This document shows, piece by piece, positions 1 through 12,525 of a DNA stretch of 64,000 bases. The first letter of the stretch is position 1, and each line of letters starts with the position of its first letter. Source of the DNA: Enterobacter sp. Bisph1. GTDB taxonomy: Bacteria > Pseudomonadota > Gammaproteobacteria > Enterobacterales > Enterobacteriaceae. Below the pieces are notes generated by a model. The model was given only the letters and a program-made list of their open reading frames with translations. It was not told the origin of the DNA and did no database searches. The stretch is taken from assembly GCF_000814905.1 (NCBI RefSeq), contig NZ_JXAG01000043.1:124001-188000 (forward strand), written 5' to 3'. The position numbers and the translations under genes were made by a program.

Positions 1-662
1 ATATCTTCGATCACGCGCCCGTAGCGGTCTTTGCGCACAATACGCTCGCCGGGCTGCCCGGTGAGCCATTTGTCGAAGCTCTTCTCAACGCCTTCAATGC
101 CCTGGCTGTCGACGTTGGTAAAACCGATAAGGTGAGCGGTCACTTCCCCGGAAGGGTAGTAACGGCGAGACTCTTCACGCAGATGAATGCCGGGTAGTTT
201 AAGCTTTTTGATGTAGTCGCCCAGATCCGGGTTCACCTGGCGGGCGAGATAAATAAAGCGCATTTTCGGGTTCGCGTTGATGCGAGAAGCGAGCTGGTCG
301 AGGGGCATATTTAGCGCATCGGAGAGCGCTTTCCAGCGATTATCCAGGGTTACGCCACCGGCATCGTGCAGCTCTTTTGGATCGGCCCAAATGGCTTTCA
401 CCGGCACGCTTACCGCCAACGGGCGACCGGAGCGGTCGGTTATCATCCCGCGCGACGTCGCGACCTCCTGTACGCGCAGGGAACGCATATCGCCTTCACG
501 CACCAGCCTTTCCGGGCTCACCACCTGTAACCAGGCAACGCGACCAAGCAGGAACGTCAGCGCCAGCAGGATGCAACCGCAAAGCAACGCAAAACGCCAA
601 CCTATAAAGTTGGCCTGCTCTTCCTGGCGTTTCGGTTTAAGCGTTTTCACCGCTGCTTTCAT
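1..662 (-). CDS. ftsI: FtsI (PBP3), septal peptidoglycan transpeptidase, 3' part cut off by window edge
   Basis: FtsI cross-links septal peptidoglycan in the divisome as partner of FtsW. Only the first 220 codons lie in the window; the catalytic transpeptidase domain is outside it. The visible part starts with a short basic cytoplasmic stretch (MKAAVKTLKPKRQEE), has one membrane segment at about residues 22-42 (WRFALLCGCILLALTFLLG), then the start of the periplasmic dimerisation domain, with RGMITDRSGRPLAVS near residue 70. The start ATG at 662-660 lies 25 bases after the ftsL stop, in the same order as in E. coli. The partial state comes from the window boundary; no frameshift is seen. Confidence 0.96.
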   Translation of the reverse strand, partial: MKAAVKTLKPKRQEEQANFIGWRFALLCGCILLALTFLLGRVAWLQVVSPERLVREGDMRSLRVQEVATSRGMITDRSGRPLAVSVPVKAIWADPKELHDAGGVTLDNRWKALSDALNMPLDQLASRINANPKMRFIYLARQVNPDLGDYIKKLKLPGIHLREESRRYYPSGEVTAHLIGFTNVDSQGIEGVEKSFDKWLTGQPGERIVRKDRYGRVIED

Positions 663-687
663 GCGTTGCGTAATTCCTTATTCATCT

Positions 688-1053
688 CTATTTCTGCACG
701 ACGATATTTTCCTGTGAGGGATCGACATGCTGCATTTGCAGCTTCTCGGTGGCGATCCGTTCAACCCGGCTGTGGTCACCAAGCGCATTCTCTTCAAGAA
801 TCAGGTTGCGCCATTCAATGTCCAGCGCATCGCGCTCGATAACCAGCTGTTCGCGCTGCGCCGTCAACAGGCGAGTGTGATGTGAGGTAGTCACCACCGT
901 CACCGCCGTCATGATGATGCAAATGAACAGACAGAGCGGCAGTTTCCCATAACGCAAAAGATCGTCACCGATCACGCCAGGCAAAGCATGGCGCTCGTTG
1001 CTTCCTAACGATCCTTTTACTTTGCTCAGGGTCTCCGCCACTCTGCCGATCAT
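688..1053 (-). CDS. ftsL: FtsL, bitopic divisome protein
   Basis: FtsL is a small inner-membrane division protein that forms the FtsQLB complex and activates FtsWI. The 121-residue length equals E. coli FtsL. A cytoplasmic N-terminus is followed by a membrane segment at about residues 37-57 ([18 protein letters not shown]) and a periplasmic coiled-coil with heptad-like LL..QREQLV..RDAL. It ends in the conserved SQENIVVQK. Its start overlaps the rsmH stop by four bases (ATGA), typical translational coupling in the dcw cluster. Confidence 0.97.
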   Translation of the reverse strand: MIGRVAETLSKVKGSLGSNERHALPGVIGDDLLRYGKLPLCLFICIIMTAVTVVTTSHHTRLLTAQREQLVIERDALDIEWRNLILEENALGDHSRVERIATEKLQMQHVDPSQENIVVQK

Positions 1054-1994
1054 GCGTTCGTCCTCTCTGCAATGCGCAGAACTGAACTACGGGCGCGTGG
1101 ATTTTCAGCCACTTCCTCTTCGCCCGGCATCAACTTTCCTAAGGCTCGCAGCTGACGGCCACCCAGTTTACTGAGTTGCGCTTCGGTCATCGGCAGTCCG
1201 GCAGGAACCTGCGGACCTCTGCTTTGCTCACGCATAAAGCGTTTCACAATGCGATCTTCCAGCGAATGGAAGCTGATGATCGAAAGCCGGCCTCCCGGGG
1301 CCAGCACGCCGAGCGAGTTTTTTAGCGCCAGCTCTATCTCTTCCAGTTCACTGTTTACCCAAATGCGCACCGCCTGGAAGGTACGGGTCGCAGGATGTTT
1401 GAATTTGTCCTTCACCGGCGTGGCTGCCGCCACCACCTCCGCCAGCTCTTTAGTGCGGGTCATCGGATCAAGACGGTTACGCTCGACAATGGCGCGGGCA
1501 ATACGTTTGGCAAAGCGCTCCTCGCCAAAGGTTTTCAACACCCAGGCGATATCGGCTTCATCCGCGGTTTGTAACCATTGTGCGGCTGACTGACCGCGCG
1601 TGGGATCCATACGCATATCTAACGGACCGTCACGCATAAAGGAGAAGCCGCGCTCCGGATCGTCGAGCTGAGGTGAAGATACGCCAAGATCGAGAAGAAT
1701 ACCGTCGATCTTGCCAGTCAGATCGCGCTCGCTGACGTAATCAGCAAGGGCGGAAAAAGGTCCATGAATGATGGAGAAGCGAGGATCATCAATGGTTTGT
1801 GCTACAGCAATTGCCTGCGGATCGCGATCGATCGCCAGCAAGCGTCCTGCCGCTCCCAGTTGGGAGAGGATCAAGCGCGAGTGGCCACCACGTCCAAAAG
1901 TGCCATCGATGTAAATGCCATCCGGACGAATATTCAGGCCGTTAACGGCCTCGTCCAGCAGCACCGTCGTGTGTTTAAAATTTTCCATCATCAT
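1050..1994 (-). CDS. rsmH: RsmH, 16S rRNA C1402 N4-methyltransferase
   Basis: RsmH (MraW) uses S-adenosylmethionine to methylate N4 of C1402 in 16S rRNA. The SAM-binding loop [10 protein letters not shown] is at about residue 32, and the family motif [19 protein letters not shown] is near residue 100. The 314-residue reading begins with three consecutive ATG codons (MMMENF); E. coli begins MMENY with 313 residues, so the true start may be the second ATG at 1991. The first ATG overlaps the mraZ stop (TAATG). Confidence 0.96.
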   Translation of the reverse strand: MMMENFKHTTVLLDEAVNGLNIRPDGIYIDGTFGRGGHSRLILSQLGAAGRLLAIDRDPQAIAVAQTIDDPRFSIIHGPFSALADYVSERDLTGKIDGILLDLGVSSPQLDDPERGFSFMRDGPLDMRMDPTRGQSAAQWLQTADEADIAWVLKTFGEERFAKRIARAIVERNRLDPMTRTKELAEVVAAATPVKDKFKHPATRTFQAVRIWVNSELEEIELALKNSLGVLAPGGRLSIISFHSLEDRIVKRFMREQSRGPQVPAGLPMTEAQLSKLGGRQLRALGKLMPGEEEVAENPRARSSVLRIAERTNA

Positions 1995-2452
1995 TACAAA
2001 GACAAATCCTGCAACCTGTCCGACAGTGCTTCGGAACCTGATTGCTCAGCGTCGATATCTTCCTTGACCTGTTGATACCAGGTCGTTTCATCCCACAGTT
2101 CAAATTTATTGAACTGCCCGACCAGCATCACTTCTTTCGTTAACCCGGCGTGTTGCCGTAAAACAGGGGCAATCAACAATCGCCCGGCGCTATCCATCTG
2201 GCATTCGCTGGCATGCCCCAGCAATAAACGTTGCACGCGCCGTTCAAGCGGATTCATGCTCGACAGACGCGACAGTTTTTGCTCGATAATTTCCCACTCG
2301 GGCAAAGGGTAAAGCAGCAGGCATGAGTGATGGATGTCAATGGTGCAAACCATTTGACCGGAGGCGTTCTCCTGCAGCAAATCCCGATAGCGGGTTGGAA
2401 CGGATAACCGCCCTTTGCTGTCGAGATTAACTAACGTCGCTCCACGGAACAT
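1994..2452 (-). CDS. mraZ: MraZ, autorepressor of the dcw cluster
   Basis: MraZ is an AbrB/SpoVT-fold DNA-binding protein that represses its own operon, the cell-wall and division cluster. The chosen start, [16 protein letters not shown] at 2452, gives 152 residues, the E. coli length. The two DXXXR-type repeats of the family are visible as [11 protein letters not shown] and [12 protein letters not shown]. An in-frame upstream start at 2506 would add 18 unconserved residues and run through the operator, so it is rejected. The gene is first in the operon with rsmH, ftsL and ftsI. Confidence 0.96.
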   Translation of the reverse strand: MFRGATLVNLDSKGRLSVPTRYRDLLQENASGQMVCTIDIHHSCLLLYPLPEWEIIEQKLSRLSSMNPLERRVQRLLLGHASECQMDSAGRLLIAPVLRQHAGLTKEVMLVGQFNKFELWDETTWYQQVKEDIDAEQSGSEALSDRLQDLSL

Positions 2453-2480
2453 GTCCGATGCACCCCCAGTGACCCTTTTA

Positions 2481-2505
2481 CACCACTTTATCCCACAAAA
2501 CCCCA
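2481..2505 (-). promoter_or_regulatory. MraZ operator (three TGGGN-type direct repeats)
   Basis: On the minus strand the repeats TGGGG, TGGGA and TGGTG lie at 2505-2501, 2495-2491 and 2485-2481, each separated by exactly five bases; a degenerate fourth (GGGTC) follows at 2475-2471. MraZ is known to bind such tandem TGGGN boxes with 5-nt spacers between its promoter and start codon. The third box departs from TGGGN at its fourth base. Confidence 0.85.
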
Positions 2506-2512
2506 CCGAAGG

Positions 2513-2542
2513 AGTTTACGGAGCGGAGGAAAAGCTTGTCAA
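2513..2542 (-). promoter_or_regulatory. Pmra, sigma-70 promoter of the dcw cluster
   Basis: Minus-strand TTGACA (2542-2537) and TAAACT (2518-2513) are separated by 18 bases, with the MraZ boxes directly downstream. Position and sequence resemble the E. coli mra promoter. The start site should fall near 2506, so bound MraZ would sit on the initially transcribed region. Confidence 0.8.
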
Positions 2543-3034
2543 GCCAGCACAATGGCTAACGAGAACAAAAGATCCCTTATTTGCAGAGAATATCTTCGCA
2601 GGTGAAATAGTGTTCAGCTTACGAGGCAAATTAACGTCATGAATATTTGCAAGAAAAAAAACAAAATATGCATTTACGCCATTAAGACCATTCAATTTTT
2701 GCGCGCATATTTAAAATGTCAGTTTGCGACGCGGGCTGCATTTTAAGACATATTTACCAGACTTAACAGTAGCAGTTACGCCAACGCGCACATGGCGCGG
2801 CGGCATATCGACAGCGGTAGAATTTTCACCCGCTAAATGCGCGTTAATTCAATACGCCAATGTTGGTGGAGATGTAACAATTCAATACAAAATTGGCGAT
2901 AAGTTACCGCTCGATTCACTTTAAAAAATGGTTTTTAAGAAACCAGAAAAATTAATTTCCAACAGCCACGGAAAAAATAAGGATTTATCTTAAGATAATC
3001 ACGATAATAATTTGCCTCAGGGTCGGATAAGAAT
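2543..3034. other. AT-rich gap between cra and mraZ, no gene seen
   Basis: About 490 bases between the cra terminator and Pmra. It is AT-rich with many A/T runs and holds short open frames in several registers, but none has a convincing ribosome-binding site or recognisable protein. E. coli has a gap of similar length in the same place. It may contain distal dcw control elements; nothing specific can be assigned. Confidence 0.6.
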
Positions 3035-3061
3035 ACAAAAAAGGCAGCTTGCGCTGCCTTT
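3035..3061 (-). terminator. Rho-independent terminator of cra
   Basis: An 8-bp stem, AAGGCAGC/GCTGCCTT, with a TTGC loop lies 11 bases downstream of the cra stop; on the minus strand it is followed by a T run (A run at 3037-3042). Confidence 0.85.
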
Positions 3062-3071
3062 CATGCGAAAC

Positions 3072-4076
3072 TTACACCCGACTCAGGATGCCGCGCCGGT
3101 AGAGATTCCGGCGAATACGGCTGAGGCCCGGTTTCGGTTTGCGCGGCTCATCCAGACTTGCCAGCACGATTTCCAGCACGCGTTCGGCTACATCACGGTG
3201 GCGCTGCGCTACGGCCAATACCGGGCATTGCAGAAAATCGAGCAGCTCGTGATCGCCAAAGGTGGCAATCGCCAAATCAGCAGGCAGTTTGCCGTCACGG
3301 CGTAACGTCACGTCCAGCACGCCCTGTAATAAGGCAAACGAGGTGATAAACATTGCCTGCGGCATCGAATGGGTTTCCAGCCATTTTTCAAACAGCTGCG
3401 CTGCGGCTTCCCGCTCATAGCTATTAGCATAAAGGTACTCAACGTCGCGCGGATCGTCTTTCCACGCGGTGCGAAAACCTTGCTCACGCAGGAAACTCAC
3501 CGACAGCTCCGGTAATGCGCCCAGATAGAGTACGCGCTCCGCCGGGAACTTACGCAGCTCTTCGGCCAGCATTTCTGCGTCATCTTGATCGGCACCGACG
3601 ACGCTGGTGAAGTGTTCGCGATCCAGCGCGCGATCCAGCGCGACGATTGGGAAGGCATCATTAGCCCAGCGTTGATAGAAGGGGTGTTCCGGCGGTAGCG
3701 AGGTGGAGACAATGATCGCATCCACCTGCCGTTGCAGCAGATGTTCAATACAGCGCATTTCGTTGTCGGGCTGATCTTCTGAACAGGCAATCAGCAGCTG
3801 ATAGCCGCGCTGGCGCGCCTGGCGCTCCAGATAGTTGGCAATCCGCGTATAGCTTGTGTTTTCGAGATCGGGGATAACCAACCCAATCGAGCGAGTACGT
3901 CCTGCTCGCAACCCAGCCGCCACCGCGTTCGGGTGGTAATTATGCTCACGCACGACCGCCATCACTTTTTCAACGGTTTTATCACTGACACGGTACTGCT
4001 TCGCCTTACCATTAATGACGTAGCTGGCCGTGGTGCGTGAGACGCCGGCTAGCCGGGCGATTTCATCCAGTTTCAC
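3072..4076 (-). CDS. cra: Cra (FruR), catabolite repressor/activator
   Basis: Cra is a LacI/GalR-family regulator that controls glycolytic and gluconeogenic genes and responds to fructose phosphates. The 334-residue length equals E. coli Cra. The N-terminal helix-turn-helix ([20 protein letters not shown]) and hinge helix ([18 protein letters not shown]) are followed by a periplasmic-binding-protein-like effector domain. The start is GTG at 4076, preceded by the Shine-Dalgarno-like AAGGGG. It stands as a single gene with its own terminator, upstream of the mraZ cluster and downstream of ilvIH in the same direction. Confidence 0.97.
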   Translation of the reverse strand: MKLDEIARLAGVSRTTASYVINGKAKQYRVSDKTVEKVMAVVREHNYHPNAVAAGLRAGRTRSIGLVIPDLENTSYTRIANYLERQARQRGYQLLIACSEDQPDNEMRCIEHLLQRQVDAIIVSTSLPPEHPFYQRWANDAFPIVALDRALDREHFTSVVGADQDDAEMLAEELRKFPAERVLYLGALPELSVSFLREQGFRTAWKDDPRDVEYLYANSYEREAAAQLFEKWLETHSMPQAMFITSFALLQGVLDVTLRRDGKLPADLAIATFGDHELLDFLQCPVLAVAQRHRDVAERVLEIVLASLDEPRKPKPGLSRIRRNLYRRGILSRV

Positions 4077-4198
4077 AATTGCCCCTTAAAATAATGTACT
4101 CCATAACCTTTTTAGGGATATAGGCTAATTTCCATAACATCTAAGCGCAGAATCCACACTCCGGCAACCGCTTTCGTATCTGGCTCCGTCTGATTTTG

Positions 4199-4230
4199 CA
4201 AAAAAAAGCCCGGCATAAGAAGCCGGGCCT
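4199..4230 (-). terminator. Rho-independent terminator of ilvIH
   Basis: A GC-rich stem, GCCCGGC (4208-4214) with GCCGGGC (4222-4228), loop of seven, followed on the minus strand by a run of seven or more T residues, placed 24 bases after the ilvH stop. Confidence 0.88.
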
Positions 4231-4253
4231 GCAAATGGCATCAGGGATTGCTA

Positions 4254-4745
4254 TCAGCGCATGATCTTATCGCCGCGGGATAAGCCCACCACGCCGGATC
4301 GCGCGACTTCGACAATCTTCGCCACGTCGCGGATGGTCGCCAGAAACGCATCCAGCTTATCGCTGGTTCCGGCAAGCTGAACCGTATAAATAGAAGGGGT
4401 CACATCAATGATCTGCCCACGGAAAATCTCCGTGTTGCGTTTCACCTCTTCGCGCCCATAACCGCTGGCCTGGATCTTCACCAACATTATCTCGCGCTCA
4501 ACATAAGCGCCTTGCCCTAATTCATTGACCCGCAGAACATCCACCAGTTTGTGCAGCTGTTTTTCGATCTGCTCGAGCACTTTCTGATCGCCGACGGTCT
4601 GGATGGTCATCCGCGACAGGGTCGGATCGTCGGTGGGGGCAACCGTCAGGCTTTCAATGTTGTAGCCGCGCTGTGAGAAGAGACCGATCACACGCGATAA
4701 CGCGCCCGATTCATTTTCCAGTAATACAGATAATATCCGGCGCAT
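4254..4745 (-). CDS. ilvH: IlvH, regulatory subunit of acetolactate synthase III
   Basis: IlvH is the small ACT-domain subunit of acetohydroxyacid synthase III; it binds valine and gives feedback inhibition of the first common step in isoleucine/valine synthesis. The start at [19 protein letters not shown] gives 163 residues as in E. coli; an in-frame start ten codons upstream lies inside ilvI and is not favoured. The ACT domain spans about residues 1-75, with the ligand-site segment [18 protein letters not shown]. It starts two bases after the ilvI stop, so the two are translationally linked. Confidence 0.97.
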   Translation of the reverse strand: MRRILSVLLENESGALSRVIGLFSQRGYNIESLTVAPTDDPTLSRMTIQTVGDQKVLEQIEKQLHKLVDVLRVNELGQGAYVEREIMLVKIQASGYGREEVKRNTEIFRGQIIDVTPSIYTVQLAGTSDKLDAFLATIRDVAKIVEVARSGVVGLSRGDKIMR

Positions 4746-4747
4746 AA

Positions 4748-6472
4748 TCAGGTTCTCTCCGTTTTGCTTAACCACATCTCATCCATCCCGCCGCCGCGGA
4801 TATGCATCGGATAAACGTGTTCACTACCGTCAACAATAACGTCAACAAATACCAGGCGATTGTTCTTCACCTGCTCCAGCGCTTCTGCCAGTTTCGCTTC
4901 AAGCTGGTCCGGGCGCGTAATACGGATGCCAACATGGCCGTACGCTTCCGCCAGCCGGGCAAAATCAGGCAACGACTGCATATAAGATTGCGAATGGCGG
5001 CCAGCGTAAATCATATCCTGCCACTGCTTGACCATGCCCAGGTAACCGTTGTTAAGATTCAACACCAGCACCGGCAGCTCATATTGCAGTGCCGTTGACA
5101 GCTCCTGAATATTCATCTGAATACTGCCGTCACCGGTGACGCAAATCACCGTCTCATCCGGCAGCGCCATTTTCACGCCGAGCGCCGCCGGTAGCCCAAA
5201 TCCCATCGTGCCCAGCCCGCCTGAATTAATCCAGCGGCGCGGTTTATCGAAGGGATAATAGAGCGCGGCGAACATCTGATGCTGACCAACATCAGAGGTA
5301 ACATACGCATCCCCCTGCGTCAGACGCCAGATGGTTTCAATCACCGCCTGCGGTTTAATACTTTCACTGTGCGTATCGTATTTCAGGCACTGACGGGCGC
5401 GCCACTGTTCGATCTGTTGCCACCAGTCGCGGATATCGTCCAGCGGCTGCGGATACGCTTCCTGCTCCAGCAATTCCAGCATCTGTTCCAGCACCCACCG
5501 CGCATCGCCGACAATAGGAATATCCGCCTGCACGGTTTTGGAAATCGAGGTGGGATCGATGTCGATATGCAGCACCGTCGCATGAGGACAATATTTTGCC
5601 AGATTATTGGTGGTGCGATCGTCAAAGCGCACGCCAACGGCAAAGATGACGTCTGAATGGTGCATCGTCATATTGGCTTCGTAAGTGCCGTGCATGCCCA
5701 GCATGCCCAGCGCCTGGCGGTGAGAGGCCGGAAAGGCGCCCAGTCCCATCAAGGAAGAGACCACCGGTAAATTAAGTTTTTCAGCAAGCTGGCGTAACGC
5801 CACTTCGCACGCCGAGTTGATCGCGCCGCCGCCGACATAGACCACCGGTTTTTTCGCCGCCGCCAGGGTTTGCAGCGCGCGCTTTATCTGCCCTTTATGT
5901 CCCTGGGTGGTGGGATTATAGGAACGCATGCTAACGGATTCCGGCCAGACGTAAGGCAGCTTGTTAGCCGGATTCATAATATCTTTCGGCAAATCCACAA
6001 CCACCGGCCCTGGACGACCGCTGGCCGCAAGCCAAAAGGCTTTCTTTAATACACCGGGAATATCTTCCGTCTGTTTAACCAAAAAGCTGTGCTTTACCAC
6101 CGGGCGGGAAATCCCGACCATGTCGCACTCCTGAAAGGCGTCATAGCCAATCAGCGAGGTGGCAACCTGCCCGGAAAGCACCACCAGCGGAATGGAATCC
6201 ATATAGGCGGTGGCGATACCGGTAATAGCGTTGGTTGCCCCAGGACCGGAGGTCACCAGCACAACACCCACTTCTCCCGTCGCGCGCGCCAGCCCATCGG
6301 CCATATGCACCGCAGCCTGCTCGTGACGCACCAGGATATGTTCAATCCCGCCAACGGTGTGCAGGGCATCGTAGATATCAAGAACCGCGCCACCGGGATA
6401 GCCGAATACTTTCTTTACGCCTTGATCAATCAGCGATCGGACGACCATCTCGGCGCCAGACAACATCTCCAT
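4748..6472 (-). CDS. ilvI: IlvI, catalytic subunit of acetolactate synthase III
   Basis: IlvI is a thiamine-diphosphate- and FAD-dependent enzyme that condenses pyruvate with pyruvate or 2-ketobutyrate. The 574-residue length is the same as in E. coli. The catalytic glutamate sits in [12 protein letters not shown] near residue 49, and the ThDP motif begins [14 protein letters not shown] and ends at [11 protein letters not shown]. In that last motif residue 476 is glycine, where from memory E. coli and Salmonella have arginine (see findings). The start ATG has GGAGG about eight bases upstream. It forms an operon with ilvH. Confidence 0.97.
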   Translation of the reverse strand: MEMLSGAEMVVRSLIDQGVKKVFGYPGGAVLDIYDALHTVGGIEHILVRHEQAAVHMADGLARATGEVGVVLVTSGPGATNAITGIATAYMDSIPLVVLSGQVATSLIGYDAFQECDMVGISRPVVKHSFLVKQTEDIPGVLKKAFWLAASGRPGPVVVDLPKDIMNPANKLPYVWPESVSMRSYNPTTQGHKGQIKRALQTLAAAKKPVVYVGGGAINSACEVALRQLAEKLNLPVVSSLMGLGAFPASHRQALGMLGMHGTYEANMTMHHSDVIFAVGVRFDDRTTNNLAKYCPHATVLHIDIDPTSISKTVQADIPIVGDARWVLEQMLELLEQEAYPQPLDDIRDWWQQIEQWRARQCLKYDTHSESIKPQAVIETIWRLTQGDAYVTSDVGQHQMFAALYYPFDKPRRWINSGGLGTMGFGLPAALGVKMALPDETVICVTGDGSIQMNIQELSTALQYELPVLVLNLNNGYLGMVKQWQDMIYAGRHSQSYMQSLPDFARLAEAYGHVGIRITRPDQLEAKLAEALEQVKNNRLVFVDVIVDGSEHVYPMHIRGGGMDEMWLSKTERT

Positions 6473-6819
6473 GCTTTGCCTCCAGGCTTACGTTTGTCGA
6501 CGCACGGCACATTTTCACCGCACCGTCGCTCTGCTCAGAGCAGGAAATCCCTGCATTCTGATTATGAATGGCAGTTAACATAACCGCTCAAAATCTGACA
6601 GGCAATGCGCCAGCCCGCGGCGAGAACCACGGGCGAAAGTGAAAAAACAATCTCAAACGGGCAGAATTGGTGGAAACCTCTGTGATAAACAAAGACGATG
6701 ACCATTCATCATTCGAATGGCCGCTTGCTCAGTAAATGATCCATTTTCGACATAACGCCCGTTATTGCGATGGACGTAAATCAGGACAAAATAGCGCAGG
6801 AAAAGCAGGGAGCAGAATA
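6473..6819. other. ilvIH control region, between ilvI and the leuO terminator
   Basis: About 350 bases upstream of ilvI on the minus strand. In E. coli the equivalent region carries the ilvIH promoter and several Lrp-binding sites. I can see AT-rich stretches compatible with Lrp binding but cannot place individual sites or the promoter with confidence. No open frame here looks like a gene. Confidence 0.55.
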
Positions 6820-6841
6820 ACCCGGCGCTCGCGCCGGGCTA
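6820..6841 (-). terminator. Rho-independent terminator of leuO
   Basis: Inverted repeat CCCGGCG / CGCCGGG around a four-base loop (6823-6840), followed on the minus strand by TTATTCT. It lies 14 bases beyond the leuO stop. The T tract is short, so strength is uncertain. Confidence 0.7.
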
Positions 6842-6854
6842 TCCCATGCAGGAG

Positions 6855-7820
6855 TTAACGACTGCACACCGAAACCAGCAACTCTTCCATCCATTGATGG
6901 CCCTTATCCCTGCCTGCGGCTTCGTGCCAGGAGAGATAGCAGGTGCGGCGCTTAAGATTTAACGGCAGCGGCAGCGCCTGTAAGTCTTGTCCTTCAGAGA
7001 ACATATTGACTAACCAGAGGGGCGCAATGGCCACTAAATGGGTCTGCGAGACGACATTTAACACGCTGGACAGTGCCATTCCCTGATAGGCAATACAGCT
7101 TCGCTTGTCGACGCTGTCATACCACGGCTGGCTAAACGACGCATGCCTGTCCAGCGAGACCACCGCGTGCTGCTCTCTGAAAATGGCGTTTTCGGTGATG
7201 AATGTTTTAAGGCGGGGATGCTGGCGACTCGCGGCCAGCACTATTTCATCATTAAATAGCGGAACACAAAAAAATTCCGGTCGGCGGAATTCTTCGTAGC
7301 TGATCACAAATTCAAGTTCTTGATAGCGCAACTGGTGCTCTGTACTGTGATTAAGATCGGAATTAAACACTAAATTAACTTTAGGCGCGATCTTAGCTAC
7401 ACGATTATATATTGCCGACGTTAACAGGTTATCCAACGGGCTACACACGCTGAGATTAAATACCCGTTCGCTGCAGAGAGGATCGAACCCGGAACCCGGC
7501 AGTTCATTTTGCACCAGCTGTAGCGCCTGGCGAATAGCGCCAAACAGCTGATACGAACGCGCCGTAGGCTGAATACCCCGGCCATAGCGTATAAAAAGTT
7601 CATCATTAAACATGATCTTAAGGCGGGCAACGGCGTTGCTGACCGCCGGTTGTGACATGCCAAGGATATGTGCTGCGCGCGTGATATTTTGTTCCTGCAT
7701 CACGACATCAAAAACGGTGAGCAAATTAAGGTCGACAGAACGTAACTGTGGTTTTCCTGCTTCATTCACACGCTGATTATTAACGTTTACCTCAAGGCTT
7801 TTGCAATCCATCGTCATCAT
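6855..7820 (-). CDS. leuO: LeuO, LysR-type global regulator
   Basis: LeuO is a LysR-family regulator that antagonises H-NS silencing at many loci. A winged helix-turn-helix is at about residues 30-90 ([34 protein letters not shown]), then a substrate-binding-like effector domain with the conserved C-terminal [20 protein letters not shown]. Three ATGs in the first five codons (7820, 7817, 7811) are possible starts; AGGA at 7828-7825 favours 7817 or 7820. The first 20 or so residues ([17 protein letters not shown]) differ from the E. coli N-terminus, while the core is clearly orthologous. It is divergent from the leu operon, as in E. coli. Confidence 0.94.
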   Translation of the reverse strand: MMTMDCKSLEVNVNNQRVNEAGKPQLRSVDLNLLTVFDVVMQEQNITRAAHILGMSQPAVSNAVARLKIMFNDELFIRYGRGIQPTARSYQLFGAIRQALQLVQNELPGSGFDPLCSERVFNLSVCSPLDNLLTSAIYNRVAKIAPKVNLVFNSDLNHSTEHQLRYQELEFVISYEEFRRPEFFCVPLFNDEIVLAASRQHPRLKTFITENAIFREQHAVVSLDRHASFSQPWYDSVDKRSCIAYQGMALSSVLNVVSQTHLVAIAPLWLVNMFSEGQDLQALPLPLNLKRRTCYLSWHEAAGRDKGHQWMEELLVSVCSR

Positions 7821-7823
7821 CAA

Positions 7824-8205
7824 TTCCTTCGCTCTGCGTTATAATATTCAGGACGATGATTTATCATGCATATAACATTAATAGAAGCGCGACGTAAGAA
7901 ATTAGGAATACATAAAGCTTAGTCACGATTTATTTCCCATAAAGGTAAGTAATTCACCTTAATTCCAGGAAAATGCTACGCTATTTTTAATTTAATGCCT
8001 CTCTGGCGATACAAGAAATATATTTCTCTACGGCTTTCTTTTAATGAATCACGGCTAACATTACCTCGTTTACGCTGCTGTCGCTTATTTATCATTTCAA
8101 CCAACCGTCGCCTAAGCATGAAACAGACGTTTTAGCCGCGTCTTGCAGAATTTTTACCTGCCGCACAGCAAAATAATCGTTTCTCTTTGCGAAGGGTTTT
8201 CCGCT
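7824..8205. other. AT-rich leuO-leuL intergenic region
   Basis: About 380 bases separate leuO from the leu promoter. The part next to leuO (7840-8060) is strongly AT-rich with many A/T runs. In E. coli and Salmonella the equivalent region holds the H-NS-bound AT-rich silencer and LeuO sites that couple leuO, ilvIH and leu expression. No gene is seen; individual protein sites cannot be resolved by eye. Confidence 0.6.
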
Positions 8206-8211
8206 CTGGGG

Positions 8212-8240
8212 TTGACATTAACTTACGTATCCAGTACCAC
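8212..8240 (+). promoter_or_regulatory. leuLABCD promoter
   Basis: A perfect -35 TTGACA (8212-8217) is followed after 17 bases by TACCAC (8235-8240), the position of the weak TAACTC -10 of the E. coli leu promoter. The surrounding GTATCCAG and TAAAAGCATATCGC are shared with E. coli. Confidence 0.75.
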
Positions 8241-8274
8241 TAAAAGCATATCGCTTTCACCTGGAGCAAGATTC

Positions 8275-8361
8275 ATGATTCGCAACGTCGGTTTCGCTGG
8301 TCTACTACTACTAAACGCATCTCTCGTGCGCGGTAGACCGGTGGGCGGCTTTCACAACTGA
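8275..8361 (+). CDS. leuL: LeuL, leu operon leader peptide
   Basis: A 28-codon leader peptide (MIRNVGFAGLLLLNASLVRG...) with four consecutive CTA leucine codons, a rare codon, followed by another leucine two codons later. Ribosome stalling at these codons when charged tRNA-Leu is scarce is the sensor of leu attenuation. E. coli LeuL is also 28 residues with four tandem leucines. GGAG lies upstream of the ATG. It was too short to stand alone as a large reading frame but length, codon pattern and position make it firm. Confidence 0.95.
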   Translation: MIRNVGFAGLLLLNASLVRGRPVGGFHN

Positions 8362-8381
8362 ATCGTCCTCCAGTTAAGACT

Positions 8382-8410
8382 AAAACCCGCGCCTTGGCGC
8401 GGGTTTTTTT
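8382..8410 (+). terminator. leu operon attenuator (terminator hairpin)
   Basis: Stem AAACCCGCGCC/GGCGCGGGTTT with a short loop and a run of seven T, located 20 bases after the leuL stop and 43 bases before leuA. It acts as the terminator of leu attenuation; GC-rich segments in the leuL 3' part (GCGCGGTAGACCGG...) can form the competing structures. Confidence 0.92.
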
Positions 8411-8452
8411 ATGCTCGTAGCGAGGCGACCTAAGAGAAAAAGGACCTAAACC

Positions 8453-11115
<2,663 letters not shown>

Positions 11116-11117
11116 TT

Positions 11118-12515
11118 ATGGCTAAGTCTTTGTATGAAAAATTGTTCGATGCCCATATTGTGTATGAAGCGCCGAACGAAACCCCACTGTTGTATATCGA
11201 TCGTCACCTGGTGCATGAAGTTACTTCACCGCAGGCGTTTGATGGCCTGCGCGCGCATCACCGTCCGGTGCGCCAGCCGGGTAAAACCTTTGCCACCATG
11301 GATCACAACGTCTCGACGCAAACCAAAGATATCAACGCCTCCGGCGAAATGGCGCGTATCCAGATGCAGGAGTTGATTAAAAACTGCAACGAGTTTGGCG
11401 TCGAACTGTATGACCTGAACCACCCGTATCAGGGCATCGTCCACGTAATGGGGCCGGAACAGGGTATTACCCTGCCGGGAATGACCATTGTTTGCGGCGA
11501 TTCCCACACCGCGACTCACGGCGCGTTTGGCGCGCTGGCGTTCGGTATCGGCACCTCCGAAGTGGAGCATGTGCTGGCGACGCAAACCCTGAAACAGGGG
11601 CGCGCCAAAACCATGAAGATTGAGGTTAAAGGCACGGCAGCACCGGGCATCACCGCAAAAGATATCGTACTGGCGATTATCGGTAAAACCGGCAGCGCCG
11701 GCGGTACCGGTCATGTGGTTGAGTTCTGCGGCGAGGCGATCCGCGCCCTGAGCATGGAAGGCCGTATGACGCTGTGCAATATGGCCATTGAGATGGGTGC
11801 GAAAGCGGGTCTGGTCGCGCCGGATGACACCACGTTTAACTACGTTCAGGGCCGCCTGCACGCGCCGAAAGGCAAAGATTTCGACGATGCGGTGGCCTAC
11901 TGGAAAACCCTGCATACCGATGAAGGCGCGCACTTTGATACCGTCGTGACCTTACAGGCAGAAGAGATCGCCCCGCAGGTCACCTGGGGCACCAACCCAG
12001 GCCAGGTCATTTCGGTTACCGATTTTATTCCCGATCCAGCCTCCTTTGCCGATCCCGTTGAACGCGCGTCGGCGGAAAAAGCGCTGGCCTATATGGGCCT
12101 TAAACCGGGCGTGCCGCTGACGGAAGTGGCGATTGATAAAGTCTTTATTGGTTCCTGTACTAACTCGCGTATTGAAGATTTACGCGCGGCGGCAGAGATC
12201 GCCAAAGGGCGCAAAGTCGCCCCCGGCGTACAGGCGCTGGTGGTGCCGGGATCCGGTCCGGTGAAAGCGCAGGCGGAAGCCGAAGGGCTGGATAAGATCT
12301 TTATTGAAGCTGGCTTTGAGTGGCGCTTACCGGGCTGCTCCATGTGTCTGGCGATGAACAACGACCGTCTGAATCCGGGTGAGCGATGTGCGTCCACCAG
12401 CAACCGTAACTTTGAAGGCCGTCAGGGCCGCGGCGGTCGCACCCATCTGGTCAGCCCGGCGATGGCCGCTGCCGCTGCCGTAACCGGCCATTTCGCTGAT
12501 ATTCGCAGCCTGTAA
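11118..12515 (+). CDS. leuC: LeuC, isopropylmalate isomerase large subunit
   Basis: LeuC with LeuD isomerises 2- to 3-isopropylmalate. It is an aconitase-family [4Fe-4S] protein of 465 residues (E. coli 466). The three cluster cysteines are visible in IGSCTNSR near residue 347 and in [10 protein letters not shown] near residues 405-410; [19 protein letters not shown] is the conserved active-site block. It starts three bases after the leuB stop. Confidence 0.98.
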   Translation: MAKSLYEKLFDAHIVYEAPNETPLLYIDRHLVHEVTSPQAFDGLRAHHRPVRQPGKTFATMDHNVSTQTKDINASGEMARIQMQELIKNCNEFGVELYDLNHPYQGIVHVMGPEQGITLPGMTIVCGDSHTATHGAFGALAFGIGTSEVEHVLATQTLKQGRAKTMKIEVKGTAAPGITAKDIVLAIIGKTGSAGGTGHVVEFCGEAIRALSMEGRMTLCNMAIEMGAKAGLVAPDDTTFNYVQGRLHAPKGKDFDDAVAYWKTLHTDEGAHFDTVVTLQAEEIAPQVTWGTNPGQVISVTDFIPDPASFADPVERASAEKALAYMGLKPGVPLTEVAIDKVFIGSCTNSRIEDLRAAAEIAKGRKVAPGVQALVVPGSGPVKAQAEAEGLDKIFIEAGFEWRLPGCSMCLAMNNDRLNPGERCASTSNRNFEGRQGRGGRTHLVSPAMAAAAAVTGHFADIRSL

Positions 12516-12525
12516 GGAGAGCACC

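Noticed and set aside
2724-2924. 66-codon frame in the cra-mraZ gap (MRRGLHFKTYLPDLTVAV...)
   Set aside because: No Shine-Dalgarno sequence, no recognised homologue, and the DNA is AT-rich intergenic sequence; could be chance. Ribosome profiling would be needed to revive it.
4077-4198. A fruL-type leader peptide before cra
   Set aside because: E. coli annotation has a short leader (fruL) here, but I found no matching small frame with a good ribosome-binding site in this sequence.
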